Assembly (NCBI GenBank): GCA_023392995.1
Contig: JAEWMZ010000314.1
Span: forward strand, 1 to 20,164
Source of the DNA: Bacillota bacterium
Lineage (GTDB): Bacteria; Bacillota; Clostridia; Lachnospirales; Lachnospiraceae
Direction of reading: 5' to 3'
Length of the DNA stretch: 20,164 bases
Part shown: one piece after another, positions 7,355 to 13,582 of the stretch
Position numbering within the stretch: position 1 is the first letter of the stretch
Layout: each line of letters begins with the position of its first letter
Notes under the pieces: generated by a model
What the model was told of the DNA's origin: nothing
Seen by the model: the letters and a program-made list of their open reading frames with translations, nothing else
Database searches by the model: none
Program-made: the position numbers and the translations under genes

Positions 7355-7828
7355 TTATCTATAGTTATCCGGCAAATCAAACGATTTAAGACTCTTAATT
7401 TCATCAAAGGTAAAATCGCTATCAAAGGTGATAGGATCTTCAGATTCCTCTAATGCAGCTACCGGAATCGTATTAAAGATAACATTTCTTAATACTACTT
7501 CCTGTACCCCTACTGTGGACTGCGGATCATTGTTTTTTACCTTGATATTAATAATTCCACGTGTTCCATTTTTAATAAAATCAATTGCCTGGTTTAACTG
7601 CTCACTATTCATGAAATATAAAGTTGCAGAACCAGTACCTGTGACACCTGTCACCTTATGCTGGGTCATTCGATGACCGAGCATTCTTCTCTCCTGTACT
7701 ATCATATCAAGCTGTGCTCTTAAGCTGGATATTTCAAATAATTCTCTATTATCACCATTAATTGTAATGATCGCCGTACCTTCTTGCGCGGTAATTGTAT
7801 CAGATAGTCTAGTATAATTATTAGCCAT
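7355..7828 (-). CDS. xkdM: Tail tube protein (XkdM family)
   Basis: 157 residues. It matches the XkdM/DUF2001 tube protein: the N-terminal NYTRLSDTITAQEGTAIITINGDNRELFEI, then ALRAQ-like SLRAQLDMIVQERRMLGHRMTQHKVTGVTGTGSATLYF, and the late EESEDPITFDSDFTFDEIKSLKSFDLPDNY. These proteins stack as hexameric rings inside the sheath. Usual length is about 147-155 residues, so it is complete. GGAGG is nine bases before the ATG. It follows the sheath stop by 19 bases and precedes a terminator hairpin, so sheath and tube should be the most abundant products. Confidence 0.9.
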   Translation of the reverse strand: MANNYTRLSDTITAQEGTAIITINGDNRELFEISSLRAQLDMIVQERRMLGHRMTQHKVTGVTGTGSATLYFMNSEQLNQAIDFIKNGTRGIINIKVKNNDPQSTVGVQEVVLRNVIFNTIPVAALEESEDPITFDSDFTFDEIKSLKSFDLPDNYR

Positions 7829-7847
7829 TTACTCTTTCCTCCCTCTA

Positions 7848-8897
7848 TTAAGACAAACTTACTGTAATATAAATCTTTTCAACGCTATCAACCGGTTGGA
7901 TATTGCATTCCACTAATACAGCATCTCTATCCGTTCCAGCCGTTACTGTAACATCTGGTTCAGTAAAATTCTGAATTGCTGACAGTTGCTGGAGCTCGCT
8001 AAAATATTCAATCAGCGTAGCGCGAAGCATTGATCTACCATCCGCATTATTATTAACCTTACCGACATAATTTGCCTCAAAAATCTCAACGATATCATTA
8101 TTAATACCATCAACCGTACGTACAACTCTATTTTTCTTGAATACTTCTCCCTTGTTCACTGTTGTAGTTACTAAGGAGTTAACATCATAAACTGCACTGA
8201 CATTTTGAGCATTATTCACCTTAAAGATAAATTTACCTGCAGTAATTGCTGCTTCCATCTCTGACTTCGTCATTCTGGGCACAACATCAATTGCTCCCTC
8301 ATAAGCTTTTCCGGTATTAGATTGATTTACTTTAGCTCCCGCGGTAGCACCGGCTACCCATGCTGATGCCTGAGCAGCGGTCAATGTAGTGCCATTAGCT
8401 AATATAATACCATTCATAACATTAATGCATGCTTCGTGATCTCCTCCGAAATTAGACGTAACATATTGGATCTTAACCCCTTCTTCGTTACGCATGGATT
8501 TGACCCATGTCATAATAGTTCCTTGTTCACTATAATGATCTTGAGCTGTATAAGGATAGCAAATCACATTAAAGCGTACCGTTTTCAGTGCAGCCAGCGC
8601 TGCTTCAAGTGTGCTCCCGAGATGCGGCGATGTTTCTCCAAGATTATACAAAATAACTTTTTGGGCATTCTTAAGTGCCTCATTTACCAACAGCTTCTCC
8701 GCTGCAGTAACTCCGTCTGGATAATTATTCTCTGTTGCAGTTATCGTGTACATTTCACCTGCAGCACCTACGCTCATTTCCTGAAGTAATACCACTACGC
8801 CTCTATCTCCCGGGGTAATGGATAGTGGCGCATTCGTAAGAAAATTGACATACGCTCCCGGTAATATTTTATTTTGACTGGTCCATGTTCCTGACAT
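7848..8897 (-). CDS. xkdK: Contractile tail sheath protein (XkdK family, short form)
   Basis: 349 residues. The N-terminus has the hallmark LPGAYVNFLTNAPLSITPGDRGVVVLLQEM, followed by an alpha/beta middle (AQKVILYNLGE; VRFNVICYPYT; ESR-like GGDHEACINVMNG) and the conserved C-terminal fold with NKGEVFKKNRVVRTVDGINNDIVEIF and the terminal VEKIYITVSLS strand that handshakes between subunits. PBSX XkdK is about 466 residues; forms near 350 residues are known in Clostridium phage-tail particles such as diffocins, and this one is of that size. AGGAGG lies six bases before the ATG. Confidence 0.93.
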   Translation of the reverse strand: MSGTWTSQNKILPGAYVNFLTNAPLSITPGDRGVVVLLQEMSVGAAGEMYTITATENNYPDGVTAAEKLLVNEALKNAQKVILYNLGETSPHLGSTLEAALAALKTVRFNVICYPYTAQDHYSEQGTIMTWVKSMRNEEGVKIQYVTSNFGGDHEACINVMNGIILANGTTLTAAQASAWVAGATAGAKVNQSNTGKAYEGAIDVVPRMTKSEMEAAITAGKFIFKVNNAQNVSAVYDVNSLVTTTVNKGEVFKKNRVVRTVDGINNDIVEIFEANYVGKVNNNADGRSMLRATLIEYFSELQQLSAIQNFTEPDVTVTAGTDRDAVLVECNIQPVDSVEKIYITVSLS

Positions 8898-8909
8898 GTT
8901 AACCCTCCT

Positions 8910-9314
8910 TTAAATTGTTGTATGTATTGTCTGTTGTTGCATAAGAATGAACTCTTCTTGGCTCATCTCGTAATATTGGATATCGAAGGTGAAATGCAAC
9001 ACATTGTCCGTTATTTTAGCCGCTTTATTCTTTACCTTATAATCACTTACAGAGTCAAAGCCTCTAAGCAAGGTCTCCTGCTTGGTAATTGCATCCACCC
9101 TAACTGCTGCCTGGTCACTATGATAGGTAATATCCAGGGTTAATGTGCTGCTATACCTGTTATTAATGCGTTTGCTGTAGTTCTGGTTTGTTACGGATAT
9201 TAGAAAATATGGCTTTGCAACCGCCTCAGGCACTATTTCATCATATATCCCGTAACCTGTAGGATATAGTTCCATAAGCTTACTGATAATTGCTGCTTTA
9301 ACATCACTGATCAT
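8910..9314 (-). CDS. Tail-completion/terminator-like protein (DUF6838-type)
   Basis: 134 residues. The small alpha/beta chain with MISDVKAAIISKLMELYP, IYDEIVPEAVAKPYFLISV, RYSSTLTLDITYHSD and a C-terminal HFTFDIQYYEM strand looks like the tail terminator or neck-type protein that precedes the sheath in this phage group. The family label is from memory and moderate. It is the first gene of the tail cluster proper, 12 bases before the sheath. Its ribosome site (GGAAG) is 12 bases from the ATG, and a six-codon mini-ORF (MKHDQ) begins in between, out of frame, and ends over the start region. Confidence 0.72.
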   Translation of the reverse strand: MISDVKAAIISKLMELYPTGYGIYDEIVPEAVAKPYFLISVTNQNYSKRINNRYSSTLTLDITYHSDQAAVRVDAITKQETLLRGFDSVSDYKVKNKAAKITDNVLHFTFDIQYYEMSQEEFILMQQQTIHTTI

Positions 9315-9499
9315 GCTTCATACTCACTTCCTTCCCTCATTGAATTACTTCTATAAATAACTTCTCCTGCTGACATTTTTCTATTTCTGCACAGCTTTAC
9401 TTCTATCATGTAATAAATAAAATTTTAGAAGCAGCTTTTCACAGCCTTTTTCCACTATAATGTACTCTCGAAATATGCTGTATTACTACACCCGCAGGT
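9315..9499 (-). other. Gap between scaffold terminator and tail cluster, possible deletion scar
   Basis: This stretch contains no open frame worth reporting. In intact prophages of this type the major capsid protein and neck genes would sit here. The only promoter-like element is a TATAGT near 9457 on the minus strand without a good -35 box. How the tail genes are transcribed past the terminator at 9500-9540 is therefore open. Confidence 0.4.
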
Positions 9500-9540
9500 A
9501 AAGAAAGAGGTTGAAGACTCTCCTATCAACCTCCTTCTTT
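9500..9540 (-). terminator. Terminator after scaffold-like gene
   Basis: Inverted repeat 9500-9514 / 9526-9540, 15 pairs with one G-U, with AGGTTGA/TCAACCT as its core and T-rich 3' arm (CTCTTTCTTT). It lies 17 bases after the scaffold stop. It could work on both strands, and no downstream plus-strand gene needs it. Confidence 0.7.
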
Positions 9541-9556
9541 CTTTTACTGCCTTCGC

Positions 9557-10126
9557 TTAAACTACTTTCTCTTGGAAGCTCCTGAAAGGTAGATCAGTTT
9601 GCACTATTAAATTAATGCAAGCAGTTGTACTATCCTTCTCTTTGCCAGTGCAGTTGGAATCAATAAATAGCTCCTTATATTCCCTCTTTAAAACACTTAA
9701 CTGCTCCTCTATCCCAATTACATTTCCTTCTGAATCGAAAGTGACCTTCGTTTTATCAAACTTTGCTGCCAACAGGTCGGGGTACTTGGTCTTTACAAAT
9801 AAAGTCTTAATTGCCTCGTCAATCTTAATGCTGATAATTTTTTCTTCATACTCCTGCTTCAAGGAATTCATTTTATCTTCATAGTAGCAATGAAGCTGCT
9901 GAAGCTCCTCTTTCACTTGCAGCATGCTCTGTGCATTCTCGATTACGTTTTCCGTAAGCTCAAGCTTCTTTTTTAAGAGATCTCTTTGTTGCTTCATCTT
10001 TTGATATCTCTCTTCGATCTTCTCTTCCTGCGTAATAAATATCCTGTTCTTTCTCATTGCGTTAACAATTGTCTTTATCTGCTCTTCTGATAACCCTTGC
10101 TCTTCCAATAGCTTTGTATACTCCAA
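9557..10126 (-). CDS. Phage minor structural protein GP20-like capsid scaffold, orphan
   Basis: 189 residues starting at TTG, with GGGAG eight bases upstream. The sequence follows the phage GP20/scaffold family: a leading helix LLEEQGLSEEQIKTIVNAMRKNRIF, EEKIEERYQKMKQQRDLLKKKLE, a long coiled coil to about residue 105, then IDEAIKTLF, KYPDLLAAKFDKTKV and a short LSVLKREYKELF tail. Scaffolds of this kind direct procapsid assembly and normally sit next to the major capsid gene. Here no capsid gene follows; the gene has its own terminator and the next gene belongs to the tail. The last ~30 residues (NLIVQTDLPFRSFQEKVV) differ from the usual end. Most likely a relic of the lost head module, or a reused coiled-coil protein. 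Confidence 0.78.
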   Translation of the reverse strand: MEYTKLLEEQGLSEEQIKTIVNAMRKNRIFITQEEKIEERYQKMKQQRDLLKKKLELTENVIENAQSMLQVKEELQQLHCYYEDKMNSLKQEYEEKIISIKIDEAIKTLFVKTKYPDLLAAKFDKTKVTFDSEGNVIGIEEQLSVLKREYKELFIDSNCTGKEKDSTTACINLIVQTDLPFRSFQEKVV

Positions 10127-10186
10127 ACGAATCTCTCCCTTCTATATCTACGGTGTTTACGAGTGTTCCTTCTCACAATACAGAAT

Positions 10187-10216
10187 CCGGCTTGTTCTTT
10201 TACGTCTGCAAGCCGG
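10187..10216 (-). promoter_or_regulatory. Leader hairpin upstream of scaffold-like gene
   Basis: CCGGCTTG (10187-10194) and CAAGCCGG (10209-10216) form a perfect 8-bp stem about 60 bases before the TTG start. No T-run follows on either strand. A second inverted repeat, 10249-10258 / 10266-10275 (one G-U), lies just upstream. Both may be operators or leader RNA structures; function is unknown. Confidence 0.45.
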
Positions 10217-10407
10217 TAAAAAGACCTGGAATGATAATTTATATAAATCTTAGATCATCCAGTGAATGATCTGAGAATTCCCTGGTATATTACCTCCTTA
10301 TATGCTCTTTCACTTATTTGTAATCATATGCCCACCCCTGAATTATCTCATGATTACTTCCCCGTGTTTTTTAAAAACACAACCAACCATATCCAAACCA
10401 TAGAAAG

Positions 10408-10479
10408 AAGAAGCTACTACAGAGCCTTCTTAAGCAGTAAATTTTTCTAATGCTTAAGAGAGTTCTGTAATAGCTTCTT
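10408..10479 (-). terminator. Large hairpin, terminator-like, in the leader after promoter P2
   Basis: Arms 10408-10436 and 10451-10479 pair over 29 positions with four transitions, with a 14-base AT-rich loop. On the minus strand the hairpin is followed by CUUUCU after a U-rich arm end. It would end a transcript from P2 after roughly 140 bases, before the scaffold-like gene. Confidence 0.6.
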
Positions 10480-10496
10480 GATTAACTCTTTACGAT

Positions 10497-10546
10497 CTAT
10501 TAGTTTTGATAGTTCTTCATACTATTAGTTTTGATATTTCTTCATA
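10497..10546 (-). repeat. Two tandem 25-bp repeats just downstream of promoter P2
   Basis: Units 10497-10521 and 10522-10546 differ at one base. On the minus strand each reads ATGAAGAA[A/C]TATCAAAAC followed by TAATAG or TAA, that is, a six-codon frame (MKKYQN, MKNYQN). No ribosome site precedes them. They begin only a few bases after the -10 box. Confidence 0.75.
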
Positions 10547-10551
10547 TTACT

Positions 10552-10589
10552 ATTATAGCAGGTTTCTTTGTGATTAGTGTGAATGCTAA
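10552..10589 (-). promoter_or_regulatory. Promoter P2, extended -10 with conserved upstream block
   Basis: Minus strand: TGC-TATAAT (TATAAT at 10557-10552), preceded by a block containing TTAGCATTCACAC and CACAAAGAAA. There is no TTGACA at the usual distance; TTCACA is 20 bases away. The block is shared with P1 at 10874-10910, so it is probably bound by the same activator. Confidence 0.65.
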
Positions 10590-10613
10590 AAATAATTTAC
10601 TTCCAGCACTCAT

Positions 10614-10710
10614 CATTCTTGAAATCGAATGTCAGTTAGTCTGAACTGTAAAACACTTCACATACGGCACTTGACATTCTAGAAGTCGAATTTCAGTTAG
10701 TCTGAATTGT
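10614..10710. repeat. Pair of 36-bp direct repeats between P1 and P2
   Basis: Copies at 10614-10649 and 10675-10710 match at 32 of 36 positions, with a 25-base gap. In the second copy the minus strand shows TTCAG-ACTAA-CTGAA, a perfect inverted repeat, so each may be an operator. They lie 57-150 bases upstream of the P2 -10 box. Confidence 0.75.
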
Positions 10711-10873
10711 TGATCCCTCCACTTCCTGATACCCAAACAACCTAACGGCCAATGCCCGCTAGCGTGAATGCTTACCCCAAGTAATAAAATCAAGATTTAA
10801 TGAATCATATAAACCCTACTGCTTTTAACACTTCATTACCTTTCTAGAATTCTTTAATCTTTTTCATAATACT

Positions 10874-10910
10874 ATTATAGCAGCTTTCTTCGTGTTTTGT
10901 GTGAAGCTAA
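10874..10910 (-). promoter_or_regulatory. Promoter P1, near copy of P2
   Basis: Minus strand: TGC-TATAAT with TATAAT at 10879-10874, preceded by TTAGCTTCACAC and CACGAAGAAA. The similarity to P2 continues past the -10 (TATAATAGTA-TATGAA). No canonical -35 box is present, which fits activator-dependent transcription. Downstream, only a seven-codon ATG frame and the region to P2 follow. Confidence 0.65.
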
Positions 10911-11228
10911 CAGATAATACGATTTTTTTGAAAAGTATTACTTAAGCATTTCATTTTGCATTAGAATTATGTCCTTCGATATAGAATTACTTCTTGCTCA
11001 CTGACGCACCCTACTTATTCCAAGCCTTGTTACCTACTCATAAAATCGTGATCCTTCTAACTTATATCCTCAATACCATACTGCCTGCTAATATAATAAT
11101 ATTATCAAGCCCTTTCATAATCATGCTTTACACAATTCTTTACACAATCCTTTATAAAATTGAACTACTTGCAATTCTACTACGTAAAGCTTATGTTCTT
11201 CTTATCCAATCAAAGTATAAAACCAATG
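10911..11228. other. AT-rich gap with no supported gene
   Basis: About 320 bases between P1 and the terminator of the activator gene. The only long frame is a hydrophobic plus-strand one starting at TTG without a ribosome site; it looks like chance in T-rich sequence. No clear repeats or promoters were seen here. Confidence 0.5.
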
Positions 11229-11284
11229 AAAAAAGAAGAACTCTAAAAGAATTCTTAAGCTTAATCATCCCTTTAGAGTTCTTC
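11229..11284 (-). terminator. Intrinsic terminator of the sigma-like activator gene
   Basis: Arms 11235-11247 and 11272-11284 pair perfectly over 13 bp (GAAGAACTCTAAA / TTTAGAGTTCTTC). On the minus strand TTTTTT follows. It lies 26 bases after the stop at 11310, so the activator gene ends its own transcript. Confidence 0.85.
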
Positions 11285-11309
11285 CCTATATTAATATTAT
11301 TAAATCCTC

Positions 11310-11747
11310 TTACCTACTGATCTTCTCCATTCCCAAATACTTTGTTATTCTCCTGGAAACACCGCTCCGATCCATATGCAGCCGATCCCCGATTTCCTCC
11401 TGTGATAGCCCATCAATATAACGGAATACAAATATCTGTCTCACCTCGCTATCTGGAATGGTATAAATGTAATCATGAATCTCATTCTCCATCCGCAACA
11501 GCTCCTCTACTTTATCACTGCGTTTTCTCTGTAATGCCGATATAAGCTTTTTCCGCTTATTATTTGCTTCTGTATCTACACCCGACACATAGTAATACTT
11601 TTCTATGTAGGGAAAATGCTTCGAGGAGCCTCTTACCCTGTCAGAAACCATAGGTGTTCCCATATCCTCATATTTTTTAATTCTTAAGCTAAGATCCTCA
11701 ATTTCTTTTTGAATAGCTCTATATTGACTTAAATCGTTTTCTGTCAT
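11310..11747 (-). CDS. Phage sigma-70 region 4-like transcriptional activator (Xpf/ArpU/RinA type)
   Basis: 145 residues. The N-terminal half is helical, with MGTPMVSDRVRGSSKHFPYIEKYYYVSGVD, a segment typical of Firmicute prophage late activators. The C-terminal third is a sigma-70 region 4-like helix-turn-helix: SEVRQIFVFRYIDGLSQEEIGDRLHMDRSGVSRRITKYL. In PBSX, the small sigma-like factor Xpf switches on the late genes; this gene has the same place and strand relative to the tail cluster. AAGGAGG stands six bases before the ATG. It is monocistronic: a LexA-controlled promoter lies about 590 bases upstream and a terminator directly behind. The likely targets are P1 and P2 (inference). An anti-repressor role is less likely. 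Confidence 0.85.
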   Translation of the reverse strand: MTENDLSQYRAIQKEIEDLSLRIKKYEDMGTPMVSDRVRGSSKHFPYIEKYYYVSGVDTEANNKRKKLISALQRKRSDKVEELLRMENEIHDYIYTIPDSEVRQIFVFRYIDGLSQEEIGDRLHMDRSGVSRRITKYLGMEKISR

Positions 11748-11855
11748 TTAACTTCCTCCTTATTCTTTTTTTATATCAAACTCGGTCTACCTCAGATATC
11801 ATTCATCCAAAAAATCTTTTTTTCCGTTTCCCAAATAACCCCCTACCTTCTTAAC

Positions 11856-11980
11856 TCAATCTTTTCTCCAATCCACATTACCGTTTTTCTCTTTCAGCGA
11901 ATATTTTGATAATTCTTCTCTTGTAAACTCTCTTTTAGATAGCTCAGCTACAAAAAATATATCTTAAAAATTTCTCCCAT
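11856..11980 (-). pseudogene. Short frame interrupted at a T-run in the activator leader
   Basis: An ATG at 11980 with GGAAAGGAAG nine bases or so upstream opens MGEIFKIYFL then a stop. A -1 shift at T TTT TTG (11957-11951) would continue into VAELSKREFTREELSKYSLKEKNG... for about 30 residues, ending at 11856. This looks like a small gene broken by loss of one T, or a shifted reading frame. The continuation is not recognised; a faint likeness to the FT-EEL-KY start of cytochrome b5-like domains is too short to use. Confidence 0.35.
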
Positions 11981-12082
11981 TATTTACTTCCTTTCCTTCT
12001 CATAACACTTCTATTGTCTATCTGCTTCTTTTCCTTATAACTTCCGCCAAACTATTTATTCTAAGGTACTTCTGATCGCTGT

Positions 12083-12126
12083 TTGCGCCGGGCTTAATAC
12101 TCCACTTTGGGGTGGACAAGGCGCAA
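12083..12126 (-). promoter_or_regulatory. Nested inverted repeat in the activator leader
   Basis: Outer arms TTGCGCC (12083-12089) and GGCGCAA (12120-12126) flank an inner hairpin TCCAC (12101-12105) / GTGGA (12112-12116). It is far more GC-rich than its surroundings. It lies in the transcript from the LexA-controlled promoter, so it could be a leader RNA structure; no T-run follows. Confidence 0.45.
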
Positions 12127-12309
12127 TTTCCGATGTAGATTCGTTCTATTGATCAAAAATACATCCCAGTATGCCACCTCATATTTTTTGATGAATGAGC
12201 TTTTCACGGTCTGTACTCTGTTTCTAAGAGACTGTATTATCTTGCCTTTTTATCATTGGACTTTTATTATTGATATGATTATCCTATATAACAGCTTGTC
12301 CTCCATTCA

Positions 12310-12321
12310 GAACATATGTTC
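12310..12321 (-). promoter_or_regulatory. LexA (SOS) box
   Basis: GAACATATGTTC is a perfect palindrome and a full match to the Firmicute LexA consensus GAACRNRYGTTC. It lies about 18 bases past the -10 of the leftward promoter, a position from which LexA blocks early transcription. It is expected to place the activator gene under SOS control. Confidence 0.82.
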
Positions 12322-12338
12322 TTTGTAATTATATTCCT

Positions 12339-12366
12339 ATTATACTCGCTTTTAGAAAGTTGTCAA
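12339..12366 (-). promoter_or_regulatory. Leftward promoter for the activator gene
   Basis: Minus strand TTGACA (12366-12361), 16-base spacer, TATAAT (12344-12339): near-perfect sigma-A boxes. The spacer holds CTTTTAGAAAG (12349-12359), a small inverted repeat that resembles the one at the repressor promoter. About 590 bases of leader follow before the activator ATG, with no intact gene. Confidence 0.85.
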
Positions 12367-12411
12367 GCTTAAACTTACAGTTATTTTTCAAAAATTGGCA
12401 TTTATAGCTCT

Positions 12412-12448
12412 CTTTCAGCTTGCAGAAAGTGAACAAACGTGCTATAAT
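12412..12448 (+). promoter_or_regulatory. Repressor promoter with overlapping operator and LexA-like box
   Basis: TTGCAG (12420-12425), 17-base spacer, TATAAT (12443-12448) with extended TGC. An imperfect inverted repeat, CTTTCAGCTTGCAGAAAG (12412-12429), covers the -35 and may be the repressor's own operator. GAACAAACGTGC (12431-12442) in the spacer is one base short of a LexA box. Confidence 0.75.
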
Positions 12449-12471
12449 CCTAGTGAAAGGCAGGTATTGCT

Positions 12472-12810
12472 ATGTCAGAAGACGAAATAAGAAAGGTTTT
12501 TTCGAAAAATCTAACCCGTTTATTAGAGGAACGAAATAAGACACAAAAAGATTTGGTCGATTTTATTAATGTGAGTTCCTCCACTGTATCCAATTGGTGT
12601 ACCGGGCAAAAGCTGCCCCGTATGGACAAAGTTCAACTGATCTCTGCCTGGCTGGGAGTTCAGAGCTCTGATTTGCTGGAGAATAAGAAGCCAGAGCTGT
12701 TACCAACCTATGATGATATGATAAAAATCTATACCCGTGGCAAAAATAGCTTAACGCCCCAGGAAAAAATGAAACTGGCTAAGATTATATTATCAGATGA
12801 TGAGGACTAG
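12472..12810 (+). CDS. XRE-family repressor (ImmR/CI-like)
   Basis: 112 residues. Residues ~8-66 form an HTH_3/XRE domain: FSKNLTRLLEERNKTQKDLVDFINVSSSTVSNWCTGQKLPRMDKVQLISAWLGV. The C-terminal part is short and helical, with a conserved-looking LTPQEKMKLAKIIL end; there is no peptidase S24 domain, so it is not itself cleaved in LexA fashion. This size and partner match ImmR of ICEBs1-type elements. It starts 23 bases after its -10 box with AAAGG upstream. Likely role: keeping the activator promoter and its own promoter silent (inference). Confidence 0.85.
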   Translation: MSEDEIRKVFSKNLTRLLEERNKTQKDLVDFINVSSSTVSNWCTGQKLPRMDKVQLISAWLGVQSSDLLENKKPELLPTYDDMIKIYTRGKNSLTPQEKMKLAKIILSDDED

Positions 12811-12813
12811 GAT

Positions 12814-13494
12814 ATGGATTATGACAAAATTAAATACACCACTGTATTAATCTATGAACAATGCAATGTGACAGCACTTCCCTTTGACTGCTTTCAGCTG
12901 CTGGAGCAAAAAGGCTTTACCTGTAAGAAATACTCCCAGCTCTCTGAAAGTAAATACCAGGCCTGCCTGGAACTCAGTCCCGATTCCTGTACCATTGGAA
13001 ATACCATTTACTATAATGATAAAAAGTCCCCGCGCAGAATTCGTTTTTCACTCATGCATGAGCTGGGCCACATTGAATTAAATACAGACAGTGAGACGGA
13101 AGCCAATTTATTTTCCAGCAACATCTTATGTCCTTCCGTCGCCTTGCATTTCTCTAAGCTTACCAACATACGTGAGATCGCCAACCTATTTAACATATCT
13201 TTGGAGTGTGCCAAGTATGCAAAGGAATTTTATGAGAAATGGCTCTATAGTGTTAAAACCTACGGTATGACTGATATCGACCGTAAGGTATATCAGCACT
13301 TTTATCGTCAAGATATTCATAGGTTTATATTTAAAGAAACTCAATGCATCTATTGTGATACCATCATCTATAACTCAAATAAACCAATTTGCAGTAAATG
13401 CGATGTACCCTTATTAAGTGAAACGAATCTTTATGATACACAAGCTGCTGATCTGTATGTAGCTGAGAATCAATGGCTTTATCGAGATCTTTAA
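12814..13494 (+). CDS. ImmA/IrrE-family metallopeptidase with C-terminal zinc ribbon
   Basis: 226 residues. The protease core has the zinc motif HELGH at residues 82-86 (RFSLMHELGHIELN) and the third-ligand region ETEANLFSSNILCPS from residue 94, as in ImmA (DUF955), which cleaves the partner repressor after DNA damage. An added C-terminal module has C178-x2-C181 and C193-x2-C196, a zinc ribbon not needed for activity in ImmA. The ATG is three bases after the repressor stop, with GAGG overlapping that stop, so the pair is coupled. The ribbon might sense or dock to a partner; unknown. Confidence 0.87.
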   Translation: MDYDKIKYTTVLIYEQCNVTALPFDCFQLLEQKGFTCKKYSQLSESKYQACLELSPDSCTIGNTIYYNDKKSPRRIRFSLMHELGHIELNTDSETEANLFSSNILCPSVALHFSKLTNIREIANLFNISLECAKYAKEFYEKWLYSVKTYGMTDIDRKVYQHFYRQDIHRFIFKETQCIYCDTIIYNSNKPICSKCDVPLLSETNLYDTQAADLYVAENQWLYRDL

Positions 13495-13500
13495 TACCCT

Positions 13501-13536
13501 ATCCCCCGGTCAATATACCTGCAATAACCGGGGGAT
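13501..13536. terminator. GC-rich stem-loop between convergent genes
   Basis: Arms 13501-13510 and 13527-13536 pair perfectly over 10 bp (ATCCCCCGGT / ACCGGGGGAT). No T-run follows on either strand, so it may be a weak terminator or RNA-stabilising hairpin at the end of the repressor-protease operon. Confidence 0.6.
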
Positions 13537-13582
13537 TGATACATCATGAAAGACTTTTTTGGGGTTACTTCGGAATCATAAG

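Noticed and set aside
10614..10710. Two 36-bp repeats with a 25-base gap, CRISPR-like in size
   Set aside because: Only two copies, four mismatches, a short gap and no cas genes in the window; better explained as paired regulatory sites.
10994..11320. Plus-strand hydrophobic frame of 108 codons
   Set aside because: Starts at TTG without a ribosome site, runs over the activator terminator and overlaps the activator gene end; T-rich sequence gives such Leu/Ile-rich frames by chance.
12107..12328. Plus-strand frame of 73 codons over the activator leader
   Set aside because: No ribosome site, covers the LexA box and the nested hairpin, and resembles no protein.
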